Shown one piece after another: positions 1 to 8,646 of a stretch of 64,000 nt of DNA. A model generated the notes under the pieces. The model was given only the letters and a program-made list of their open reading frames with translations. It was not told the origin of the DNA and did no database searches. Position numbers and translations under genes: made by a program. Positions within the stretch are counted from its first letter, which is position 1, and each line of letters starts with the position of its first letter. Source of the stretch: UBA6186 sp050012295 (GTDB lineage: Bacteria; Pseudomonadota; Gammaproteobacteria; UBA6186; Azoamicaceae); contig JBEKHL010000001.1 of assembly GCA_050012295.1 (NCBI GenBank), positions 77,074 through 141,073 on the forward strand, written 5' to 3'.

Positions 1-437
1 ATATTGCCCTCAATATCTACCCCCTGAAACCCAGCTACAACTACTACCATTCCGGCTTGTAAATCTTGATAAATCTTATTAGGATCAATGTTTTTAACCC
101 TAGATTTATTAAAACCCGCTCCATCTGTTTGTATACCAAGCTGCAACCCGGTGTAAGAACGAGCTGGACAACCACGTTTAATAAGCGCTATACATAATAA
201 TGATATTGTTAATTGCTCCCCTGTTGCCAATAATGCTGCCATTTCCCTGCTATCTGGATCAGGGGTAATTTGATACGCTAAGCTTTCCAATTTATCTGTT
301 TCACCTTGCATAGCAGACACTACTACTACTACTTGCTGTTTTTTTTGATAAAATTGAAAAATTTTTTCTGCAACAACCTCTATTCTTTCGATATTAGCAA
401 CCGATGATCCACCAAATTTTTTTACCATTATAGACAT
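1..437 (-). CDS. lysC: Aspartate kinase, N-terminal part (runs off window)
   Basis: Aspartokinase phosphorylates L-aspartate, the first committed step toward diaminopimelate, lysine, threonine and methionine. About 145 N-terminal residues are visible. The protein opens with MSIMVKKFGGSSV, the aspartokinase signature KFGG(T/S)S at residues 7-12, followed by the VVVVSAMQGETD strand-loop and the ATGEQLT segment typical of the amino-acid kinase fold. The ATG at 437 was chosen; a second ATG at 428 is possible. The gene lies 22 bases after alaS on the same strand, so it probably belongs to a recA-alaS-lysC operon, an order common in gammaproteobacteria. It fits with dapF and lysA elsewhere in the window, which supply peptidoglycan diaminopimelate and lysine. 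The ACT regulatory domains lie outside the window, so the feedback type cannot be judged. Confidence 0.93.
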   Translation of the reverse strand, partial: MSIMVKKFGGSSVANIERIEVVAEKIFQFYQKKQQVVVVVSAMQGETDKLESLAYQITPDPDSREMAALLATGEQLTISLLCIALIKRGCPARSYTGLQLGIQTDGAGFNKSRVKNIDPNKIYQDLQAGMVVVVAGFQGVDIEGN

Positions 438-459
438 AAATATTTAGCTCCTGCCTTAT

Positions 460-3066
460 TTATAATTGTTCCATTATTTTAGTATATCCAGCACTTAATG
501 CTTCCTTTAAATTTTTAAAATTATTACCGCTAGCTTCAGCCAAATCTTCTCTACCGCCACCTTTTCCATCTATAAAGGTAGCTACATATTTAATTAAATT
601 TACTGCAGAAATTTCTTTTGTTATATTTTTGGTAACTCCAACTATAATTATGGCTTTAGAATTATATTCACAACCTAAAATAATTACTGCTGTTGTTAGA
701 GATTGCTTTAACTGATCGATTGCTAATTTTAAATATTTAGGATTAATATTTACACTTGTTACCAAAACATTTACACCATTAGAAGTTGTTTTAACCTGAG
801 ATATTAAACTATTAACTTGCAAAGTAAGATTTTTTTTCTCGTTTAAATCTAAATGTTTTTCTAGTTCTTTATTTTTATGTAACAACTGTTCTATGTAGTT
901 ATTAATTAAATTCACATCAGAAATTTTTAATAATTTTAATGTGTTTTGTATTAACATTTGGCTATCACAAATATAATTTATAACTTGTTCGCCAGTTATA
1001 GCTTCAATTCGACGAGTACCTGATGCAATAGCTTCTTCAGTGACAATTTTAAAGCAACCTATATCACCACTTCTGTTGACATGGGTACCACCACATAACT
1101 CTACAGAAAATCCACCTCCTATATTTAACACTCGCACTAAATCTTGATATTTTTCATCAAATAATGCAATGGCTCCTTTAGCTACTGCCTCTTTAACTGT
1201 CATAATAGATGTGGTTGTTGCAATATTATCACGAATTTTTTCATTAACTAACCGTTGTACGGCTACAATCTCTATAGCAGTCAATGGTTGAAAATGTTCA
1301 AAATCAAAACGTAATCTTTGATCATCAACCTCTGAACCTTTTTGTTTAACATGTCCACCTAATACTACCCGTAATGCAGCTTGCAATAAATGTGCAGCGG
1401 AATGGTTTAATTTAATTTTTTGACGCCTACTTATATCTACTTCCGCCGAAACAACCTCACCAACTTTTAACATGCCCGTTTCTAATTTACCAATATGGAT
1501 AATATGAGCATTACCTATTTTCTGAGTATCTGTTACTGTAAATTTAGTGCCACCATCGACTAATAAAATTCCTGTATCTCCAACTTGCCCACCGCTTTGT
1601 GCATAAAATGGCGTAACATCCAGAGTTATTTTAGCCATTTCTCCAAATTTTAAATTGTTAAGTGTTTTGTTGGTACTATAATCAAAAATTTGTAAAACTT
1701 TAGATTGACTTTTATTTTGATCATATCCAACAAATTTAGTTTCTGCTAAATTTTCTAAGTTTAAATTTAAATCATGGAATTTATTTACTTGCCGAGCACG
1801 AGTTTTTTGTTGCAACATGGCATTTTCAAATCCAACCATATCTAATGTCATCAGATGCTCTCTAGCTACATCGCTAGTTAAATCTACAGGAAACCCATAA
1901 GTATCGTATAATTTAAAGACAATTTCGCCATTTATAATATTATTAGTAGCATGATTAATTTCTGTCTGAAGCAACGATATACCATGTTCTAAAGTTTTAG
2001 CAAATTGTTGCTCTTCAGTTAAAAATATTTTTTCTATTTTGCTTCTATATTCTTTTAATTCAGGAAAATCTTGCCCCATAATATTAGCAATTTTTTTAAC
2101 TAACAAATAAAAAAATGGCTGCTTTCTGCCCAATTTATACCCATGTCTAATTGCTCGTCGCATAATACGCCGCAATACATAGCCACGCCCTTCATTAGTT
2201 GGTGTTATTCCATCTACTATTAAAAATGCACAAGCACGCAAATGATCCGCTATAACCCGCAATGATGCATGTTTTAAATCAGTAATCTCTAATAATTCAG
2301 CTATCTCTTTAATTAATTCAACAAATATATCGATTTCATAATTATTATGTACAGCTTGCATTACTGCAGCTACCCGTTCTAAACCCATACCAGTATCTAC
2401 GCAAGGACGAGGTAAAGCGTGTAATTCTCCATCTACAGTCCGATTATATTGCATAAAAACTAGATTATAAATTTCTACATACCTTTCACCAGGATCGCCT
2501 AATCCTGGTGGATTACCAACAAAATTATGGCCATGATCATAATAAATTTCTGTACAAGGACCACATGGTCCAGTATCGCCCATGGCCCAAAAATTCTCAT
2601 CTTCATCACACTTAGAAAATCTATTAGGATCGATTTTAATATCTTGCAGCCAAATATTTGCTGATTCTGGATCATCTTTATATACCGTAATCCATAATTT
2701 TTCAGGAGAAATTTTTAATTGTTTAGTAATAAATTCCCAGGCATAAAAAATTGCCTCTTTTTTAAAATAATCACCAAAACTAAAATTACCTAACATCTCA
2801 AAAAAAGTATGATGTCTAGACGTAAACCCTACATTTTCTAAATCATTATGCTTACCTCCAGCTCTCAAACACTTTTGACAACTAGTAGCTCGCTTATAAT
2901 CTACTGTTTCCTGGCCTAAAAATATTTTTTTAAATTGTACCATCCCAGCACTAGTAAATAACAAACTAGGATCATCTTTGGGCACTAAAGAAGAGCTAGC
3001 CACAATATTGTGGCCATTACTCTTAAAATAGTTTAAAAATAATTGTCGAATTTCTCTGGTATTCAT
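460..3066 (-). CDS. alaS: Alanyl-tRNA synthetase
   Basis: Charges tRNA-Ala with alanine in the cytoplasm and edits mischarged Ser/Gly. At 868 residues it has the full bacterial length. The N-terminal class II catalytic core is clear (MNTREIRQLFLNYF, then PSLLFTSAGMVQFK and RHHTFFEMLGNFSFGDYFK). The editing domain contains the zinc-binding HxxxH (NHSAAHLLQAALR) and the later CGGTHV motif. The C-terminal DHHA1/C-Ala part ends in GGGREDLAEASG, typical of the family. It starts three bases after the recA stop and ends 22 bases before lysC, so it is co-transcribed. recX, often between recA and alaS in relatives, is absent. Confidence 0.98.
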   Translation of the reverse strand: MNTREIRQLFLNYFKSNGHNIVASSSLVPKDDPSLLFTSAGMVQFKKIFLGQETVDYKRATSCQKCLRAGGKHNDLENVGFTSRHHTFFEMLGNFSFGDYFKKEAIFYAWEFITKQLKISPEKLWITVYKDDPESANIWLQDIKIDPNRFSKCDEDENFWAMGDTGPCGPCTEIYYDHGHNFVGNPPGLGDPGERYVEIYNLVFMQYNRTVDGELHALPRPCVDTGMGLERVAAVMQAVHNNYEIDIFVELIKEIAELLEITDLKHASLRVIADHLRACAFLIVDGITPTNEGRGYVLRRIMRRAIRHGYKLGRKQPFFYLLVKKIANIMGQDFPELKEYRSKIEKIFLTEEQQFAKTLEHGISLLQTEINHATNNIINGEIVFKLYDTYGFPVDLTSDVAREHLMTLDMVGFENAMLQQKTRARQVNKFHDLNLNLENLAETKFVGYDQNKSQSKVLQIFDYSTNKTLNNLKFGEMAKITLDVTPFYAQSGGQVGDTGILLVDGGTKFTVTDTQKIGNAHIIHIGKLETGMLKVGEVVSAEVDISRRQKIKLNHSAAHLLQAALRVVLGGHVKQKGSEVDDQRLRFDFEHFQPLTAIEIVAVQRLVNEKIRDNIATTTSIMTVKEAVAKGAIALFDEKYQDLVRVLNIGGGFSVELCGGTHVNRSGDIGCFKIVTEEAIASGTRRIEAITGEQVINYICDSQMLIQNTLKLLKISDVNLINNYIEQLLHKNKELEKHLDLNEKKNLTLQVNSLISQVKTTSNGVNVLVTSVNINPKYLKLAIDQLKQSLTTAVIILGCEYNSKAIIIVGVTKNITKEISAVNLIKYVATFIDGKGGGREDLAEASGNNFKNLKEALSAGYTKIMEQL

Positions 3067-3069
3067 AAA

Positions 3070-4221
3070 CTAAACTAACTCTTCTAGTTCTGTCTCTTCT
3101 AATTCTAAACTTTCTAGGCTATTTTCAGCAATATTACTGGAGTTGCGTAATTGTATATTAGAATTAGTTAACATTTGTTCTTTAATTTTTTGTTCTAATT
3201 CTTGGGCAATTTGAATATTTGATTTTAAAAATAGTCGCGCACTTTCTTTACCTTGCCCAATTTTATTGCCAGCATAACTATACCAAGCACCTGATTTTTC
3301 GATTAATCCTAATTTAACTGAATAATCTATAATTTCACCAGCTTTACAAATACCTGTTCCATAAAAAATTTCAAATTCTGCTTGTTTAAACGGAGGAGCA
3401 ACTTTATTTTTAACTACTTTAACCCTAGTATCGCTACCAATAATTTCAGCTTCTTCGGTAGTTTTTTTACCAGTAGCTTTATTTACAATATTAGCAGCAC
3501 CTTTTATAGAACCAATTCGCCTAATATCTAACCGTACTGATGAATAAAACTTTAATGCATTACCACCAGTTGTAGTTTCTGGATTACCAAAAACCACACC
3601 AATTTTCATACGAATTTGATTAATAAAAATTACTAAAGTATTAGTCCGTTTAATATTTGCCGTTAATTTACGTAATGCCTGAGACATTAACCTAGCTTGA
3701 AGACCCATATGTTGATCTCCCATCTCGCCTTCAATCTCTGCTTTTGGAGTAAGAGCCGCTACTGAATCTATCACTATTACATCTACGGAACCGGAACGTA
3801 CTAACATATCTGCAATTTCTAAAGCTTGTTCACCAGTATCAGGCTGCGAAACTAATAATTCATCAACCTTAACTAATAACTTTTCTGCATAAGATAGATC
3901 TAGAGCGTGCTCTGCGTCTATAAACGCTGCCACTCCACCGTGACGCTGGCACTCAGCTATAACTTGCAAAGTTAAGGTTGTTTTACCAGAAGATTCTGGA
4001 CCAAAAATTTCAACCACTCGACCCTTAGGTAAACCACCTATACCTAGTGCTATATCTAACCCGAGAGAACCAGTGGAAATAGCTTCTATATCTCCAACTA
4101 CCTTATTATCTCCCATTAACATAACAGAGCCTTTACCAAATTGCTTTTCAATTTGCGCTAAGGCAGCATCAAGCGCTTTCTGTTTATTTTTATCTATATT
4201 CATGATATTCGTTATACTCAT
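3070..4221 (-). CDS. recA: Recombinase RecA
   Basis: ATP-dependent strand-exchange protein for homologous recombination and SOS co-protease activity. Walker A is GPESSGKTT, and the loop motifs MGDQHMGLQARLMSQALRK and NQIRMKIGVVFGNPETTTGG are intact. Total length is normal (about 383 aa). Three ATGs are possible (4227, 4221, 4203). The one at 4221 has a GGGG Shine-Dalgarno eight bases upstream and is preferred, although the E. coli-like N-terminus (xIDKNKQKALDAAL) would also fit the start at 4203. It is the first gene of a recA-alaS-lysC run. I see no gammaproteobacterial LexA box (CTG-N10-CAG) in the 189 bases upstream, so SOS control is not evident. Confidence 0.98.
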   Translation of the reverse strand: MSITNIMNIDKNKQKALDAALAQIEKQFGKGSVMLMGDNKVVGDIEAISTGSLGLDIALGIGGLPKGRVVEIFGPESSGKTTLTLQVIAECQRHGGVAAFIDAEHALDLSYAEKLLVKVDELLVSQPDTGEQALEIADMLVRSGSVDVIVIDSVAALTPKAEIEGEMGDQHMGLQARLMSQALRKLTANIKRTNTLVIFINQIRMKIGVVFGNPETTTGGNALKFYSSVRLDIRRIGSIKGAANIVNKATGKKTTEEAEIIGSDTRVKVVKNKVAPPFKQAEFEIFYGTGICKAGEIIDYSVKLGLIEKSGAWYSYAGNKIGQGKESARLFLKSNIQIAQELEQKIKEQMLTNSNIQLRNSSNIAENSLESLELEETELEELV

Positions 4222-4416
4222 GTACATTACCCCATATAAAATTTAGTTAAAATAATTAATACCAAACAAAAACAATATTCCTATTGTACTTAAACCAATA
4301 TAAATACCAATGATTAAGTAGAATGCAAGATATTTTTTTGCTAGGGTTTAATCTTCCCCCCATCTATTTATCTTTCAAATAACGGGGAGAAAGGAGGAGG
4401 ATAGGAGAAGTTGACG

Positions 4417-4884
4417 CTATTTACGCAAAGTTAACGTACTTAATAATTTTTCTAGTCTAACCACAATCTCATGATAATTCTCTGAGCCAATGCCTTTTAT
4501 AACGCTATTTTGAGCTTCTTGCCATAAAGGTACACAAGTTTGTACTAATGCCTTGCCTTTGTCAGTTAAAATATAAGCTTTAGATCTTTTATCTACAGTT
4601 TGTACGGTTGCAATCAATTCCATATTAGCAAGTGGTTTTAAATTACGGGTTAAAGTAGTCCTGTCCATGACTAAACTTTCAGCTATTTCTGTTAAAGTTT
4701 TAGCAGAGGTAGAAGCTAAGGCTACCAATAAGGTAAATTGGGTAGATCTTATGCCAGATTGCTCCAAGTAACGATCATAGTATTGAGTTACTGCTCGCAT
4801 CACCTTACGCATATTAAAACAACAACATTGCTTGTTGACATATTCATATGACTGTATGTATGTTGGTTGATTATGTTGCTCCAT
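4417..4884 (-). CDS. MarR-family transcriptional regulator
   Basis: A 155-residue winged-helix DNA-binding protein, the usual MarR length. The core is recognisable: QFTLLVALAS, LTEIAESLVMDRTTLTRNLKPL (recognition helix region, about residues 66-87) and the wing VQTVDKRSKAYILTDKGK. Two adjacent Cys groups near residues 20-22 (QCCCFN) could be redox or metal sensing; that is a guess. It stands alone on the minus strand, divergent from yciB and a Bcr-type exporter, which are possible targets, as MarR proteins often control adjacent efflux genes. The ligand is unknown. Confidence 0.9.
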   Translation of the reverse strand: MEQHNQPTYIQSYEYVNKQCCCFNMRKVMRAVTQYYDRYLEQSGIRSTQFTLLVALASTSAKTLTEIAESLVMDRTTLTRNLKPLANMELIATVQTVDKRSKAYILTDKGKALVQTCVPLWQEAQNSVIKGIGSENYHEIVVRLEKLLSTLTLRK

Positions 4885-4984
4885 TTAAGTTTACCCCCTA
4901 ACAAAGAGTGTAGTATTTCACCATGATGAATTGCAAGTTATTGCCAAAATTTTTTATAAAATTTTTCTAAAGTTTTTTTAAATC

Positions 4985-5533
4985 ATGTTACAATCAATGT
5001 TTATGAGTCTATTAGTTGATTTTTTTCCAATAGTTATATTTTTTGGGGTCTTTAAATGGAAAGACCTAATGGCTGCGACTATAGCTGCTATGCTTGTGTC
5101 TTTTATTCAATTAATTATAACTAAAATCAAAACTAACAAATTTCAATACCTACAATTAATATCATTTTTAAGCCTATTCATATTAGGCAGCTTTGCTTTA
5201 GTCTGTAAAAAAGAGATTTTTATCAAATGGAAACCAACCGCAATTTATTGGCTGCTAGCAATTATTTTCTTAGGTACCCATATTTTTAACAAACAACCAT
5301 TATTAGAAAAATTGAGTAATAACACTTTACAATTACCTAAAAAAGTTTGGGCTAAGCTTAATATATTATGGATAATATTTTTTATATTCATGGGAACTTT
5401 AAATTTATACATAGTATATCATTTTGATACTAACACTTGGGTTAACTTTAAATTATTTGGAACACTGGGCTTAACTACAATATTTGTTGTATTTCAAGCA
5501 ATTTTTTTATCTAAATATTTACGTGTTGAATAA
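4985..5533 (+). CDS. yciB: Inner membrane septation protein A (YciB/IspZ)
   Basis: A polytopic inner membrane protein of 182 residues, close to E. coli YciB (179). The family start MLQSMFMSLLVDFFPIVIFF and the motif TAIYWLLAIIFLGTHIFNKQPLLEKL are typical, as are NILWIIFFIFMGTLNLYIVYHF and the final strand-helix TIFVVFQAIFLSKYL. Five or six membrane segments are visible. The family is linked to cell-envelope integrity and septation, but its biochemical function is not established. It is followed after 26 bases by an MFS exporter on the same strand, so the two may share a transcript. Confidence 0.9.
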   Translation: MLQSMFMSLLVDFFPIVIFFGVFKWKDLMAATIAAMLVSFIQLIITKIKTNKFQYLQLISFLSLFILGSFALVCKKEIFIKWKPTAIYWLLAIIFLGTHIFNKQPLLEKLSNNTLQLPKKVWAKLNILWIIFFIFMGTLNLYIVYHFDTNTWVNFKLFGTLGLTTIFVVFQAIFLSKYLRVE

Positions 5534-5559
5534 TTAAAATATAGATATAATTAATAACT

Positions 5560-6753
5560 ATGATGTTTTTTACTGTATTAATTTTAGCTATTTTAAGTGG
5601 CGCAGAAATAGATTTGTTTACCCCTAGTTTCCCAGAATTACAAACTGTTTTTAACTTATCTCCATTTACTGTCGAATTGTTGTTAAGTGTTAATCTTATC
5701 GCTCAGTGTATAAGCGCACTAATAGTAGGAAATCTTGGTGACCGTTATGGTAGAAAAAATATTATTATTACTGGCCTAATTGTTTTTATAATAGGCAGTT
5801 TATTTTGCGTATTCGCAACCCATTATTGGTGCCTATTACTAGGAAGAATACTGCAAGGATTAGGTATTGCAGGACCAGCAGTTCTTAATTTCTTAGTAAT
5901 TATTGATAATTACCCACAAACAGAACAGCTACATAAAATTGGATTGTTAAATGGTTTTGCTACTTTAGCAATAGCCTTCGCACCAGTTGTTGGCAGCTAC
6001 ACTTGTCTTTTTTTTAAATGGCAAGGTAATTTTGTTATATTATTATTATTAGGAATTATTTGTTTAATTCTAACCATATTATTTTTACCACCAAGCGAAA
6101 TTAATCATACTGTTAAAATTTCTATAAAAGAATATAAACCAATATTTAGTTCTAAAATTGCAATTTATTTTATTATAACTATTTGTTTTATTACACAAAG
6201 TTACTGGATTTTTGTCGGTATATCTCCAATTTTATATATGGAGGCTTTTAACGTAAGTCTAAAAAATTTCGGCATCTATCAAGGATCTTTATGTTTGTTT
6301 TTCGCCATTGTAAGTTTATCTAGCGGCTACTTAATAAAACAATTTGGAACCAAAAAATGTCTTTTTTCTGGAATTTGGTTACTAATTATTTTTGTTGTTG
6401 CGACTTGTTTATTAATAATTTTTAAGATTAACAACCCAATTACTATTACTCTAGTTTTACTACTAGAAGCTATTGGGGTGGTATTCCCAATTAATATTTT
6501 ATGGCCATTAGCTTTAACCGCTGTTACAGGCGCCCCAAGTCGTATGACCGCTATTATGACTACTAGCAGGTTAATTTTAACCTCTGTTGGATTACAATTA
6601 GTAGGTTTTCTTTATAGCGGGGTATTTTTTCATATCGGATTAGTAATGGTATTAAGTTTAATTATTGGCTTAACTGCCTGTTATAAATTACTTAAAATTA
6701 TTACAATATCATCTGCTACTTCATCAGAAAATTTTACTTCGGCGCAACTTTAA
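5560..6753 (+). CDS. MFS multidrug exporter, Bcr/CflA type
   Basis: A 397-residue major facilitator with about twelve membrane helices. The loop 2-3 signature GNLGDRYGRKNIIITG (about residues 67-82) and the helix 4-5 motif LLGRILQGLGIAGPAVLN match the Bcr/CflA drug:H+ antiporter branch, as does the start SGAEIDLFTPSFPELQTVF. It probably exports toxic compounds or metabolites from the cytoplasm. Its last 20 bases overlap the end of the convergent phosphoesterase gene. A MarR regulator is encoded divergently two genes upstream. The substrate cannot be assigned. Confidence 0.85.
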   Translation: MMFFTVLILAILSGAEIDLFTPSFPELQTVFNLSPFTVELLLSVNLIAQCISALIVGNLGDRYGRKNIIITGLIVFIIGSLFCVFATHYWCLLLGRILQGLGIAGPAVLNFLVIIDNYPQTEQLHKIGLLNGFATLAIAFAPVVGSYTCLFFKWQGNFVILLLLGIICLILTILFLPPSEINHTVKISIKEYKPIFSSKIAIYFIITICFITQSYWIFVGISPILYMEAFNVSLKNFGIYQGSLCLFFAIVSLSSGYLIKQFGTKKCLFSGIWLLIIFVVATCLLIIFKINNPITITLVLLLEAIGVVFPINILWPLALTAVTGAPSRMTAIMTTSRLILTSVGLQLVGFLYSGVFFHIGLVMVLSLIIGLTACYKLLKIITISSATSSENFTSAQL

Positions 6754-8533
6754 GTGTAGAAACAAGATGAGCGCTACCTAAGCTTGGTAATTTTGCTAAT
6801 GTTCCTGCTTCACTTTTAACTAGTTTATCCATATTCTTATTATGAATTTCAATAAAATCTTTAAGTTGTTTCTGGGATGGATCAATACTGGTTATATCAA
6901 ATTTTATATAAATTTTTTCTTCTGTTGGGGCTTCGGATCTATTTATTGCATCTGCCTGTTGTATAATTGTTATTAATTGGTCTGGTTTAAAACCAGTAGT
7001 TGTAATTATTCCTCCCTTAATAAGGGTAGACATACTTTGTAACGTCGCTACCGCATGTCGTATTAAATCTTCTTTATTTTCTGATAAGAATTGTACTGCT
7101 TGATCGTTACCTCGCATAATAGTTTCTTTTTTTGTACCATCTGGTTCACAAGATACTACTTCCCAAGTTGATTGATCGTTTGCTTCTGTAGGAGATACTG
7201 TCTCAACTTTAGCAGTGTTATCTCCTAAAATTTTATGTTCCGCTAAATAACTTGCCAAACTAGCTGAGTCAATTTTTCCTTGCGAATTAATAACTAGAGG
7301 CCATGCTTCTTCAACATTACTCAACAAACCATCTTTATCTTTTTTTTGTGGTGGTTTTCCAGTAGGAATTTTAAGAGTTGGTATTGGTAAAGGCACATTG
7401 GTAACGTCTACTAAATATTTGCCATCGTCTCGCCCAGGACGGCCAAGATTAGTATCAAGATTTAAAATATTTGGTTCTGACGGTACCTTTTCCCCTACGT
7501 GTCCGTGAACATACTTAATACCATAAGCTTTATCCTCAACCCCAATAGTACTATCTCGTTTTAATGTTACTATGTTTCTATTCCATATAGTATTTAATAT
7601 AATATTTTCTATATTACTGTGTTCTCTATTATCGTTATCGTTAAGCTTTCCAGAGTTTGCTTCTTCTTCTAAACATGCAGATACTTTGTTATCTGTAACT
7701 AATTTACTAAATTCTCTATTAACAAAATCTATAGCCCCAGTTAAATCATCTAACGTAGAGTCATCATATACAAATTTTTCTCCTTCAGGCATGGTTTTAT
7801 TAAATTTTTCAACTAAATCTTTTATCATTGCCAAATCAATCGGGGCATGACTATAAAGAGCAATAGTATTAGGCGCGACAGTTTTATCAATCGAGTAAGA
7901 CAATAATTTTACGTTAGGTTTATAGGCGCTATCTACTAGTTCTTTTAGCTCTGTAGAAGTTGTAAGATTTTCTTCTATAAAACCTAAAAGTCCCTGGTTT
8001 TTATACGGTATGCCCGCATTATTTACTCTATTACCAGTAAGAGAACCTAACTGACCACCATGATCCATTGTTGAACTTGTAAAGCCTGCAACACACCCTT
8101 CTTCATAAAACCTTACAAATTCGGCGCTATGATTAGAAAAAATAATTTCGGTTGGTACACATTCATCTTTTAATTTTTTTAAAACTAGCAATGTAAAATA
8201 ATCATTATTACCTCGATCTGCAACTTCATCTCCAATAAGCCTAACTGTTGCTTCTTTGGCATGTTCAGTAAATTTTGCTCTGTTTAAAATATCTTTAAAT
8301 TTGGTTAAATCTGCTACATCTAATGGTTCTTCTTTATTATAAATAGCTATAATTTCTTGATAATCTTCTGCTTCTTTACCAAGCTGTAACACTCCCTGTT
8401 TTATTAAAAAATAAATAAACTTTACAGAATTACCGTGAAGGTCCCCTATAGTTAACTGATCCCCAGAATTCAGCTTGTCTGGTGAAATTGGGTATATACT
8501 TAAATCTACTGTTTCTTCTGTTTTTAGAGGCAT
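6734..8533 (-). CDS. PPP-like metallophosphoesterase, candidate host-directed effector
   Basis: A protein of about 599 residues; the ATG at 8533 is preferred over a TTG at 8551. The calcineurin-type metal ligands are all present in order: TIGDLHGN near the N-terminus, RLIGDEVADRGNND (GDxVDRG with one extra residue), IFSNHSAEF (in place of GNHE), LYSHAP, and YGIKYVHGHVGE. This is the layout of PPP-family Ser/Thr phosphatases rather than housekeeping bacterial phosphodiesterases. Similar PPP-like proteins are known as type IV secretion effectors in Legionella (WipA/WipB type); equating this protein with them is my inference. The C-terminal 200 residues carry no motif I know. There is no signal peptide. 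The gene diverges from the helical orphan at 8647 and overlaps the upstream exporter by 20 bases at its 3' end. Confidence 0.7.
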   Translation of the reverse strand: MPLKTEETVDLSIYPISPDKLNSGDQLTIGDLHGNSVKFIYFLIKQGVLQLGKEAEDYQEIIAIYNKEEPLDVADLTKFKDILNRAKFTEHAKEATVRLIGDEVADRGNNDYFTLLVLKKLKDECVPTEIIFSNHSAEFVRFYEEGCVAGFTSSTMDHGGQLGSLTGNRVNNAGIPYKNQGLLGFIEENLTTSTELKELVDSAYKPNVKLLSYSIDKTVAPNTIALYSHAPIDLAMIKDLVEKFNKTMPEGEKFVYDDSTLDDLTGAIDFVNREFSKLVTDNKVSACLEEEANSGKLNDNDNREHSNIENIILNTIWNRNIVTLKRDSTIGVEDKAYGIKYVHGHVGEKVPSEPNILNLDTNLGRPGRDDGKYLVDVTNVPLPIPTLKIPTGKPPQKKDKDGLLSNVEEAWPLVINSQGKIDSASLASYLAEHKILGDNTAKVETVSPTEANDQSTWEVVSCEPDGTKKETIMRGNDQAVQFLSENKEDLIRHAVATLQSMSTLIKGGIITTTGFKPDQLITIIQQADAINRSEAPTEEKIYIKFDITSIDPSQKQLKDFIEIHNKNMDKLVKSEAGTLAKLPSLGSAHLVSTLKVAPK

Positions 8534-8646
8534 AACAATGCTTATACACAAATCTTATTTACTGTTTATTAATTAAGAATAGTTTATAAAATAGATTAGC
8601 AACGCTATTGTATATACTAACAATTTATTTACTCTATATTTAAAAT

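Noticed and set aside
8568..8580. CTTAAT-like sequence before the phosphatase gene as a PmrA-type operator for effector genes
   Set aside because: The region is AT-rich and such a match is expected by chance; no second copy at the right spacing.
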